From positions 38,814-102,813 of the forward strand of contig CAXTSI010000001.1 in assembly GCA_964246695.1 (NCBI GenBank): a DNA stretch of 64,000 bases, in the 5' to 3' direction. Origin of the DNA: Stigonema sp964246695 (GTDB lineage: Bacteria; Cyanobacteriota; Cyanobacteriia; Cyanobacteriales; Nostocaceae). A program made the position numbers and the translations under genes. The notes below the pieces were generated by a model, which was given only the letters and a program-made list of their open reading frames with translations, was not told the DNA's origin and did not search any database. Shown in pieces: positions 25,229 through 31,844 of this stretch (the stretch's first letter is position 1; every line of letters begins with the position of its first letter).

Positions 25229-25906
25229 TTATCTTGGCGCGGGTATCGATTCCTGTCCAAGATTCAGCGAAAAGTGATACTTCACCCCAAAAGCATCCTC
25301 CAATAACCTATATTCGTTGGTGTTTCGTCGCCAGTTACTGCCCGTGATTGGATCAAAAATTCTAAAATTAAATTCTCGCCTGCTATCAGGATTGTTTGGC
25401 TCCAGACTCAACGTAAATGTACGGAACTCATCCAAATCTTGGGGATGCCAGTACTCTATTCTTTTGCGCTCAACAGCTTGCAGGAGTGTGCCGCTTGCTA
25501 TCAAGGTGCTATTAGCTTTGCTGAGAATAACTTGCTTTTCGTCAGACAACCTGACTACTGCGCCTTTGGCATCTGGATATTCGAGAAAATATCCAGCAGC
25601 ACGATACAGCACAGGTGAGACTTCTAGGGTACTTGTCACATATCCAGGTTCTGTTACCAATAAATTGTTCATCATAAAATCAAAATCCCTGACTATGTTT
25701 TTTGTAAAAATTTTGACAGGTTGTCTATTTCCTGGATACCTAATTAAAACGGCTCTCAAATTCAAACGATACGCCAGTATTCCCAATTCGTACCCTTGGA
25801 TTTTGAGGATGGTTCTAGCCTGTGCTTGAGAAGATGCGTTTATCACTAAGGCATTCGTATCGAAGCATGGTGCAGGCATGGGCAATATGCTATTGTTAGC
25901 CTCCAT
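25229..25906 (-). CDS. 225-residue protein with PAS-like C-terminus, partner of RHH gene
   Basis: ATG 25906 overlaps the upstream RHH stop by 11 bases. Same length, position and coupling as the 17751-18428 gene. The N-terminal half (LAYRLNLRAVLIRYPGNRQP, VKIFTKNIVRDFDF) is unassigned. The C-terminal part is PAS-like: NSTLIASGTLLQAVERKRIE, YWHPQDLDEFRTFTLSLEP, FRIFDPITGSNWRRNTNEYR. It has no output domain, so it may modulate the RHH regulator by binding a ligand; this is inference from gene order. Confidence 0.6.
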   Translation of the reverse strand: MEANNSILPMPAPCFDTNALVINASSQAQARTILKIQGYELGILAYRLNLRAVLIRYPGNRQPVKIFTKNIVRDFDFMMNNLLVTEPGYVTSTLEVSPVLYRAAGYFLEYPDAKGAVVRLSDEKQVILSKANSTLIASGTLLQAVERKRIEYWHPQDLDEFRTFTLSLEPNNPDSRREFNFRIFDPITGSNWRRNTNEYRLLEDAFGVKYHFSLNLGQESIPAPR

Positions 25907-26252
25907 GATTTACTTCCCGCTTCTCATCAAAAATACAGTCAACGAGTCTGTCCAGGATTTCCACATCTATTTCCAGGCTATCGGCTAAAGATGCACGTTC
26001 GATAGAGTTCGGTCGTTTACCACTGCCCATTTTTTTAAGGAATGATATGGCCTCAGCACCAGTATCAATAGTTGTTTGAGTTTGGGTGTCGATAGTCTTC
26101 TCTTGCGCTAAAGCTTCATCAACAATACGCTCGATCATGTTGCTGAGTGTACGTTTCTCCCTCTTAGCCCACTTTTGCAACGCATCCTTTGTCTCTTCTG
26201 AACACATGAAAATTACACGTGGTCTTTTATATTCGGATTGCTTACCTGCCAT
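25896..26252 (-). CDS. Ribbon-helix-helix regulator, module F
   Basis: 118 residues from ATG 26252. RHH: RPRVIFMCSEETKDALQKWA then TLSNMIERIVDEALAQ. The shared C-terminal domain follows (FLKKMGSGKRPNSIERASLA, EILDRLVDCIF). Operator candidates: AACATCTAATAGA at 26345-26357 and 26366-26378 (21-base period) and an inverted, one-mismatch copy at 26272-26284, next to its own start. It is the first gene of a two-gene operon with the PAS-like protein, ending at the hairpin near 25068-25096. Confidence 0.82.
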   Translation of the reverse strand: MAGKQSEYKRPRVIFMCSEETKDALQKWAKREKRTLSNMIERIVDEALAQEKTIDTQTQTTIDTGAEAISFLKKMGSGKRPNSIERASLADSLEIDVEILDRLVDCIFDEKREVNHGG

Positions 26253-26271
26253 TCAATAGATTCAAAGTTTC

Positions 26272-26385
26272 TCTACTAGATGTTTTTTATCAGTATAACG
26301 GTGCAACAAGCATTTCAGCTCTCATTGTAAATAAATATTACAATAACATCTAATAGATTAGGAAAAACATCTAATAGAATCTAAT
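26272..26385. promoter_or_regulatory. Operator region of module F
   Basis: Two direct copies of AACATCTAATAGA (26345-26357, 26366-26378), a partial third (26379-26385) and one inverted near-copy (26272-26284). The sites flank the divergent promoters of the RHH gene and the small gene. The repeat sequence differs completely from that of module D. Confidence 0.6.
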
Positions 26386-26420
26386 TTGGATATATGCTCG
26401 ATTTTCAAAAGGAGGAAATC

Positions 26421-26588
26421 ATGCTGACAGTTAGAACCTTACCAACAAAAGGAATAGAACCAAGGGAGTTTTCCTGGATTTGGTTTGAGATTAATCACTT
26501 TTCTAACAGCGAGAGAGGCGATCGCGGTTCATGGTTAAAGCTCCTGCAAACTCTTGACACAAAAAAACTAGGCTGGATTAAAGCCTAG
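26421..26588 (+). CDS. LP-x-KG small protein, module F (short form)
   Basis: ATG 26421 with a textbook AAAAGGAGGAAATC upstream; the ATG at 26394 is the conserved leader, not the start. 55 residues: RTLPTKGIEPREFSWIWFE, NHFSNSERGDRGSWLKLLQ, LDTKKLGWIKA. The last 11 codons are encoded by the antisense terminator hairpin. The strong ribosome binding site and clean frame make this the best candidate for an expressed short form. Function unknown; it may be a trimmed DNA-binding protein or a decoy that lost its HTH. Confidence 0.6.
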   Translation: MLTVRTLPTKGIEPREFSWIWFEINHFSNSERGDRGSWLKLLQTLDTKKLGWIKA

Positions 26589-26589
26589 T
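26561..26589 (-). terminator. Array hairpin, terminator for gene 26683-27036
   Basis: ACTAGGCT (26568-26575) pairs with AGCCTAGT (26582-26589), with a seven-A run before it that gives the T tract on the minus strand. Confidence 0.75.
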
Positions 26590-26682
26590 TAATTAATGAC
26601 CAGCGATCGCTTGTCAGTGCAAGCGCTTAAGGATTTTGATAGCCAGAATCATGATCGAGAATTGGGGCAGTTACGGAAATCC

Positions 26683-27036
26683 CTAGCCATCGTCTCTAAT
26701 ACTTGGAGGTAGTTCGGTGAAGTTTTCAACAGGAGTCCCTAATTCTTCCCCCTTGAGTAGCCGATGGAAACATTCGCCATTGCTGATGCCGTATTTTCTC
26801 GCAGTGTATTCGAGCATTTCCTGGTATTCGGCTTTCCTGTGGTTCAGATAATATCTGACAACACTTGCTGTCTGCGCTCTTAAAGATTTATTGCCAAGCT
26901 TAGACATGACAATAAGCCAATCCTGATCATGCTCACCTAAAGGTATTGATCCGATATTCAAATCCGGCATTCTCCTCCAATTCTGTAATACACACATTAA
27001 ACGAATGTCATGGCTATCAAAAATTCTAGCTCCCAT
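26683..27036 (-). CDS. Hypothetical 117-residue protein in an RHH slot
   Basis: ATG 27036. The sequence (MGARIFDSHDIRLMCVLQNW, QTASVVRYYLNHRKAEYQEM, YTARKYGISNGECFHRLL) does not match the RHH pattern clearly, but it occupies the regulator position of a module: minus strand, array hairpin downstream (26561-26589), conserved leader for a divergent small gene upstream (27125-27152). The middle may be a helix-turn-helix. Probably a regulator that replaced an RHH gene; weakly supported. Confidence 0.55.
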   Translation of the reverse strand: MGARIFDSHDIRLMCVLQNWRRMPDLNIGSIPLGEHDQDWLIVMSKLGNKSLRAQTASVVRYYLNHRKAEYQEMLEYTARKYGISNGECFHRLLKGEELGTPVENFTELPPSIRDDG

Positions 27037-27124
27037 CGTAGTTGTTGCAAAAATTATGAATTATTACATCTGAAACAAACATGTATAACACCAGTTTTAT
27101 AAAAATAGGCTCAATTGTCCCGAT

Positions 27125-27186
27125 ATGATCGAGTTCCCCAAGGAGAGAATCATGTTCAAATTCAAAGGCTTGAGAACAATCGGGAT
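27125..27186 (+). pseudogene. LP-x-KG leader and start, decayed module copy
   Basis: ATGATCGAGTTCCCCAAGG and AGAGAATCATG (start at 27152) match the array leader, but the coding part (FKFKGLRTIGIRYEL) departs from the family after a few codons and runs into the convergent RHH gene of module G. Only the initiation region is conserved. Confidence 0.45.
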
Positions 27187-27189
27187 ACG

Positions 27190-27516
27190 TTATGAACTAT
27201 TTCCCGACTTTATTGTGAGTCTATCCAGTATGCACAAAACTATTTCTTCGAGTCTTTCGACTGGCACATCTAGGGTATGAGCCAAGATAATCTGTTCCTC
27301 AGTAGAAGGTCGCTTGCTTGCAGTTAGCTTTTTCAAAAACTCGACAGCTTTTTTACTAGCGTCACCGGAGTCCTCAGTGTTTCTACTAAAGTAGTCGTTA
27401 ATAATTTTGCTTAACTGACTAGACACACTCCGCTTCTCTGCTTTAGCCAACGCTTTGAGTTTCTCATGATCGTCATCCTCAAGATATGTAGCAACCTTTA
27501 CTTTTGCTGTAGCCAT
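27190..27516 (-). CDS. Ribbon-helix-helix regulator, module G
   Basis: 108 residues from ATG 27516. Canonical RHH: ribbon KVKVATYLEDDDHE, helix KLKALAKAEKRS, helix SSQLSKIINDYF. The C-terminal domain of the array is complete (FLKKLTASKRPSTEEQIILA, HTLDVPVERLEEIVLCILD). The divergent gap contains two copies of a TAAGTAGAAAC-like repeat (around 27583-27596 and 27657-27671). It faces the only intact full-length LP-x-KG/HTH gene, so module G is the best picture of the ancestral unit. Confidence 0.82.
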   Translation of the reverse strand: MATAKVKVATYLEDDDHEKLKALAKAEKRSVSSQLSKIINDYFSRNTEDSGDASKKAVEFLKKLTASKRPSTEEQIILAHTLDVPVERLEEIVLCILDRLTIKSGNSS

Positions 27517-27719
27517 TCAATTTAATTCAGCCCAATTTTATCCATTGTAGAACAAATTAGTCTACTCAAAACTGTATCAATATGCCTAAGTAGAAACCGA
27601 ATAGCCTAATACGGTTATCAGTACCTGTCTATTTTAGACACAAATGGCACTTTTTTGTCTAAAGTAGAAACATGAAAAGGATGTATTTTGCACAAAACGA
27701 GAACATCACCAACGAAATT

Positions 27720-28019
27720 ATGCCGAAAATTGAAACCTTACCAACAAAAGGGATTGAACCCAGACAGTTTTGCCGGATTTGGTTTGGAGTTAATCACCTG
27801 CCTCCCAGCGAGATCGCTGATTATGAAACACAATCAGGATATCGCAGGGAATGCATAATGCTACTAGCGAAAGTATTGGGGGTTGCAGAATGCTCAGTAC
27901 GCCGATGGGGCGACGGATTGAATTTTGCGATGATTCCTGAATATCACAAGCTGTCTCTTGCCTATGCCCTAAAGGCTGCCGATTTGTTGCCAAGCCCGGA
28001 TCATCGCGAGGCAGCTTAA
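27720..28019 (+). CDS. Full-length LP-x-KG protein with HTH, module G
   Basis: ATG 27720 (PKIETLPTKG) gives 99 residues; an in-frame ATG at 27672 would add 16 residues that do not fit the family. The N-terminal signature is complete (TLPTKGIEPRQFCRIWFG, NHLPPSEIAD). The second half reads YRRECIMLLAKVLGVAECSV then RRWGDGLNF and YHKLSLAYALKAADLL, which looks like a helix-turn-helix with the LAKVLGV..SVRRWG core. This copy explains the family: a small DNA-binding protein divergent from an RHH regulator. Other modules carry shortened or frameshifted versions. Confidence 0.65.
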   Translation: MPKIETLPTKGIEPRQFCRIWFGVNHLPPSEIADYETQSGYRRECIMLLAKVLGVAECSVRRWGDGLNFAMIPEYHKLSLAYALKAADLLPSPDHREAA

Positions 28020-28180
28020 TTGTGTAGGGGTTGTTAAAAAATCTATTACCCTATACAATCAAATCAGATGATGGACATTTAAACGGCGGGGCTAGTGCCG
28101 CATAAGTCGATAAAAGGAAAAACGCTCTAACTTGGCAGTTCAAGAGCGCAACAAAATAAACATTCAGGAGTAATTTTAGC
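28020..28180 (+). promoter_or_regulatory. Leader with hairpin before the 28181 start
   Basis: AACGCTCT..AAGAGCGC hairpin (about 28119-28149) followed by AACAAAATAAACATTCAGGAG and ATG 28181. A closely similar arrangement (GCGCGTCCCAACTTGGGAGC then ACAAAATAAACCTAC) precedes the gene at 28623, so the two are duplicated leaders. Confidence 0.45.
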
Positions 28181-28260
28181 ATGACAGCAGCAGCGCAAAC
28201 TCCTTCTGCCCGACCCTCTTCGTCTGCTACTACAGAAGTGGTAGACAGCACCAACAAACA
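28181..28260 (+). pseudogene. N-terminal stub of the 29373-type gene
   Basis: ATG 28181 with AGGAG upstream encodes QTPSARPSSSATTEVVDS, nearly the same as SSARPSSSTTTEEVDG near the start of the 811-residue protein at 29373. After about 25 codons the similarity stops and the frame enters the RHH gene on the other strand. The rest of the gene has been replaced. Confidence 0.5.
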
Positions 28261-28263
28261 TAG

Positions 28264-28491
28264 TTACCCAGCATTCGGAGGATATTCAGATTCAATAATT
28301 CCCTCTCTTTGCAGTTTCTCTATAATGGCGTCGCGCATAAATTTCGATTTGTTAGGAACTTGTTCCGTCAGAACATCTTTCAACCAACTAGGGAGCTTTA
28401 GGGTTATCGGGTTTTCACCGTGTTTTATACCTAGCTCCGACTTCCTGCCAGCTTTCTTTTTCTCGGTGCATAGAGTCAAGTCGTTTATCAT
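28264..28491 (-). CDS. Small ribbon-helix-helix protein
   Basis: ATG 28491 gives 75 residues; a TTG at 28545 is an alternative that falls within an operator-like palindrome. The end of the protein is RHH-like: ENPITLKLPSWLKDVLTEQV, then NKSKFMRDAIIEKLQREG. It lacks the C-terminal domain of the array proteins. ATTGGGTgttACCCAAT at 28530-28546 overlaps its upstream region and sits against a TATAAT (28551-28556) facing the 28623 gene, so it may repress both directions. Confidence 0.65.
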   Translation of the reverse strand: MINDLTLCTEKKKAGRKSELGIKHGENPITLKLPSWLKDVLTEQVPNKSKFMRDAIIEKLQREGIIESEYPPNAG

Positions 28492-28529
28492 AGCAATTTT
28501 TTCGAGAAAATCGAATAGGTCAAAAATTA

Positions 28530-28556
28530 ATTGGGTGTTACCCAATCCTTTATAAT
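28530..28556. promoter_or_regulatory. Palindrome and plus-strand -10 box
   Basis: ATTGGGTGTTACCCAAT is a 7-base inverted repeat with a 3-base spacer. TATAAT follows at 28551-28556 for transcription toward 28623. A likely operator for the neighbouring RHH protein. Confidence 0.5.
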
Positions 28557-28622
28557 AGATGAATGAAAAGCGCGTCCCAACTTGGGAGCGCAGACAAAAT
28601 AAACCTACTCCAAGACTAACAT

Positions 28623-29207
28623 ATGATGCTAGTACGCGAAGCGATCGCTCCTTTTCAAAGAAGCTCGATCAATGACAATCGCATAGGATTCGAGTTGTAC
28701 AAATCTGCAAACCTTGGCTACATAATAATTGCTTGTTGGCTGAACAAGCAGAAAGGATTGCTCAAGCCAAAGCAGTTCCGGAAATTACTCCAAGGGCATG
28801 GGATGGCACCCCGAGAAGCGAACAAGCTTTTAAAAATGGTTCAATACGCCGAGCAAGATGAGGGAAGGCTACCACATAACGAGGTAGATGCGTCACCACA
28901 AGATTTGATTGAAAAAGCGATCGCGCCAGAAACGTCCACAGTACAAGAAATAGCAACTGCCTCCTCTACCTCTACCTCTATTTTCGGTTCTAGAGGTGAT
29001 ACCACTTGGAGTTCTTTCACTCTGACTCATCCGATCACACAAATATATACACTTCCTGAGTGTCCCGCTACTTGTCGCGGTTGTCGTAATTACCACGGAG
29101 AAGTTTATAACAGCACAATGCTTGTTTGTGGTATTCATGCCTCTGGGTGGCATCAAGATGATTCTTGTCCAGACTGGCAAGGATGGTTGACAACAAACTG
29201 CTGCTAA
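28623..29207 (+). CDS. Hypothetical protein with Cys-rich C-terminus
   Basis: 194 residues from ATG 28623. The N-terminal region (LNKQKGLLKPKQFRKLLQ, APREANKLLKMVQYAE) is a helical module also present in the next gene (KPKDFSKLLQREG, REANKFLKLAENA). The C-terminus has a possible metal site: LPECPATCRGCRNYHG followed by MLVCGIHASGW and DDSCPDW. The two genes are probably related plasmid proteins acting together; the Cys cluster suggests zinc or an Fe-S cluster. No catalytic motif. Downstream an AGGGCT/AGCCCT hairpin (29226-29246) may end the transcript. Confidence 0.6.
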   Translation: MMLVREAIAPFQRSSINDNRIGFELYKSANLGYIIIACWLNKQKGLLKPKQFRKLLQGHGMAPREANKLLKMVQYAEQDEGRLPHNEVDASPQDLIEKAIAPETSTVQEIATASSTSTSIFGSRGDTTWSSFTLTHPITQIYTLPECPATCRGCRNYHGEVYNSTMLVCGIHASGWHQDDSCPDWQGWLTTNCC

Positions 29208-29372
29208 ACCCTATCAAGGGTCTAACGAGGGCTGATTAAAAGCCCTACGTTGACCAGATGACTTAAAAGGTAACGTTCGGTCACTGTCTGACCACCCCTT
29301 ATTGCATTTCAGATGGAAGGTGGCGTCTCACAGATATACGGCGTCACGTAAATATACCGCAAATATACTCAG

Positions 29373-31808
29373 ATGGTATTTAGCATGAAATTAGCAACTA
29401 TAGAGGCGATCACCTCCTCTGCCCGACCCTCTTCGTCTACTACTACAGAAGAGGTAGATGGATTTTACTGTTTCAAGCAAGCCAGTATCGCAAATTTCAG
29501 TTTTGCCCTGTGGCTAAAGGAACAACAAGAATCCATGAAACCAAAGGATTTCAGCAAATTACTGCAAAGAGAGGGAATGGTAAGGCGTGAAGCCAACAAG
29601 TTTTTGAAGCTTGCCGAAAATGCAAAGGGTTTTACTCCTGAAGACCTAGCATATCTGGGGCCAATGATGTTTTCACTCATATCACCCCGTTTTATACCTC
29701 TGTGGAAAGCATTGCAGGACGAGGGAACTTTAACGCAAGACGTAGTAGATGCGCTCAAAAAAGAACTCTTTCCTAGAAAAAAGGCATCCATTGCAGAACC
29801 TGACTCTATATGGAGACAACAACAGGGAGGAGGAAAGCGCTATGCCCAGCTACCGCCTATTCACAATCAGGAGACTGGAACAAAGTTTCAGCACATCATG
29901 GAAACTGAGGGGATAACAGCACAAAAGGCGTTTGATAAAGTCGTCGCTAATTATACTGACGGGAGCTATCCAAAGGCTTTTGAAACAGATCAAGAATCAG
30001 CTACCCTCCCTCAATCTTCACTATCACTTTCTATAGCGCGATCGCCTGAAGATTCATCACCCAACACTGAAGTCGCACCACTTTTAGTATTCACCGCCAC
30101 GCCAGAGACACACCTTGATACCCCCTTGCCCTGCTCTGCTTCCGAAAATCCAACAGAGCAAGATATAGCTCAGGCAGAGTTTAATAAATATGTAGAAATT
30201 CAGGCTCAGAGCGTTGCTCTAGAACCTCACCTAGACGCCCTTCCTCTCCCCTATATCAAAGAGGTGGCGATCGCACCAGAAGAATCTTCTTCTGCGGCGG
30301 CGATACCTACTTCCTCTCCTGCCCTCCCTGTAGCAGTTGATGAGCAAGCTATTGCTCATGCCAAATTGAGCATTGATGAACAACTGATCGCTTCGACCGC
30401 TGCACCCAACATCCTTGCAAACTCTGATACTCCCTCAGAGGAGACAGATGAAATTCCGTCAAGCATTGATACAGTTAGCGAAAGCCAGAAGGAAACGCCC
30501 GCAAACGAACAGGCGATCGCGCAAGCAGAATTGAATAAATATATGGAAGAACAGGGAGAGGCGATCGCCCCTGAAGTTACAACTCCAAGCCAAGCCACAA
30601 CGACACAGAGCGATCGCGAGTCAACTACCGCAGTTCTCAAAGAAACAATACCTCAAGGGGGAGTTGTTGCGGACTTACCCTCAATAGAACCCGACTTAGA
30701 ATTTCAAGCACAACTAGATACCCCCCTGCCCTGCCCTGCCGTTGAAAATCTAACGGAACAAGAAGTTGCACAGGCAGGATTGAATGCTTATGAAGAGGCT
30801 CAAGCACAAGAAATTGCTCCATTCGTTCAAAACTCAGTTCCCCACCCCTCTTCTTCTCTCCCCCATCACTCTGTAGCTCCCCCCGAAGTCGGAGGAGAAT
30901 TGGATTTGATTGATGAGGCTTCATCCACCACGGTGACAGGCGATACGCAAGGAATTGATACTTCATCTGTTGAGGAAACTTCGCCCCCTCTCCCCTCCCT
31001 TTCTCTACCCGCAGCAATGCAACAGATTTTGTATCGGGTAGGGGAAACAGGTAACGACTGGCAAGGCGAAATTGTTCAACTCGTTGCTGCGGGGCCGGTC
31101 TATCATGAGGTACGCCGCCTCGATAACGATACATGGACACAGATACAGCGTAAGTTTTTGCAAGAAATCTCCCTTGAGGAGGGAGTCGCGGTACAGACAG
31201 CGCTCAGCAAGGAGATCGCCACTGATCATAGCTTGCGCTTGGGTGATGCCGTTCAATGGGATGTTGCAGGTCTAACTCTCACTGGAACCCTTGTTCGTTT
31301 AACCAAGCTAGGAGCTTTCATTGATGAAGGTGTTCCCGGTCATGCCTGGATCAAATATCCCCTGCTCAAAAAAATTGAGTTAGAGAGTGCGCCGCCCAAG
31401 AGCCTGCGCGAAATCCTGAAAGTTGCTCAAAACTGGAATGACATTGAGAGGGAAGTTGGGCGCGATCGCCTAGCTCTCGATTCATTGCTAGACGGTTCAT
31501 CCCATGATGACGTGCTCGCAATTCATAAACACTTGATTGAACATTTAGAGCGCGATCAAGGAAAAGCGCTCAAAATGCACGACATAGACTGGGTTCCTTT
31601 TTATTACTTGAAAGATGTTTTCAAGAATTTATCCTTTGAAATCAAAGACATCTCAGAAGGGTTAGCACCCAACTGGATTAGTGGATGTACCTTCCGGTCT
31701 GTGACTGAATTTGGGAAGGGCGATCGCGAAGTTTGGGAGTTTGCTACCCCGCTCGACAAAACTATTCATGCCTGGGATAGGGCAGACATCAGAATTACTG
31801 CTTTCTGA
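29373..31808 (+). CDS. 811-residue repeat-containing protein of unknown function
   Basis: ATG 29373 (alternative 29385). Residues 25-130 carry the same helical module as the preceding protein (KPKDFSKLLQREGMVRREAN). The centre is low-complexity, Pro/Ser/Glu-rich and contains four degenerate copies of an EQxIAQAELNKYxEEQ unit near 30151, 30337, 30505 and 30754. The C-terminal 270 residues are globular, with two SH3-like stretches (VGETGNDWQGEIVQLVAAG; WDVAGLTLTGTLVRLTKLGA). A related SH3-like ending is seen in the replication protein (39337-42330: HQPVEFWHIGEKEWKRGAI). It could be a plasmid-encoded nucleic-acid or scaffold protein. The 3' end lies 37 bases before the methyltransferase. Confidence 0.65.
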   Translation: MVFSMKLATIEAITSSARPSSSTTTEEVDGFYCFKQASIANFSFALWLKEQQESMKPKDFSKLLQREGMVRREANKFLKLAENAKGFTPEDLAYLGPMMFSLISPRFIPLWKALQDEGTLTQDVVDALKKELFPRKKASIAEPDSIWRQQQGGGKRYAQLPPIHNQETGTKFQHIMETEGITAQKAFDKVVANYTDGSYPKAFETDQESATLPQSSLSLSIARSPEDSSPNTEVAPLLVFTATPETHLDTPLPCSASENPTEQDIAQAEFNKYVEIQAQSVALEPHLDALPLPYIKEVAIAPEESSSAAAIPTSSPALPVAVDEQAIAHAKLSIDEQLIASTAAPNILANSDTPSEETDEIPSSIDTVSESQKETPANEQAIAQAELNKYMEEQGEAIAPEVTTPSQATTTQSDRESTTAVLKETIPQGGVVADLPSIEPDLEFQAQLDTPLPCPAVENLTEQEVAQAGLNAYEEAQAQEIAPFVQNSVPHPSSSLPHHSVAPPEVGGELDLIDEASSTTVTGDTQGIDTSSVEETSPPLPSLSLPAAMQQILYRVGETGNDWQGEIVQLVAAGPVYHEVRRLDNDTWTQIQRKFLQEISLEEGVAVQTALSKEIATDHSLRLGDAVQWDVAGLTLTGTLVRLTKLGAFIDEGVPGHAWIKYPLLKKIELESAPPKSLREILKVAQNWNDIEREVGRDRLALDSLLDGSSHDDVLAIHKHLIEHLERDQGKALKMHDIDWVPFYYLKDVFKNLSFEIKDISEGLAPNWISGCTFRSVTEFGKGDREVWEFATPLDKTIHAWDRADIRITAF

Positions 31809-31844
31809 AAGCGTAAGCCTGGGTTATCTCAGCCGCAACAAGTT

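Noticed and set aside
25317..25829. Plus-strand 170-codon frame opposite the PAS-like gene
   Set aside because: Antisense shadow; the minus-strand gene has coupling to the RHH gene and a downstream terminator, and this frame has no start signal.
18415..28019. Array interpreted as CRISPR or classic integron
   Set aside because: No short regularly spaced direct repeats with spacers; repeats are gene-sized, carry promoters between divergent genes, and no integrase or attC-like fold was found.
30637..31140. Minus-strand 167-codon frame opposite the 811-residue protein
   Set aside because: Arises from repetitive Pro/Ser/Glu codons on the plus strand; no motif and no start signal.
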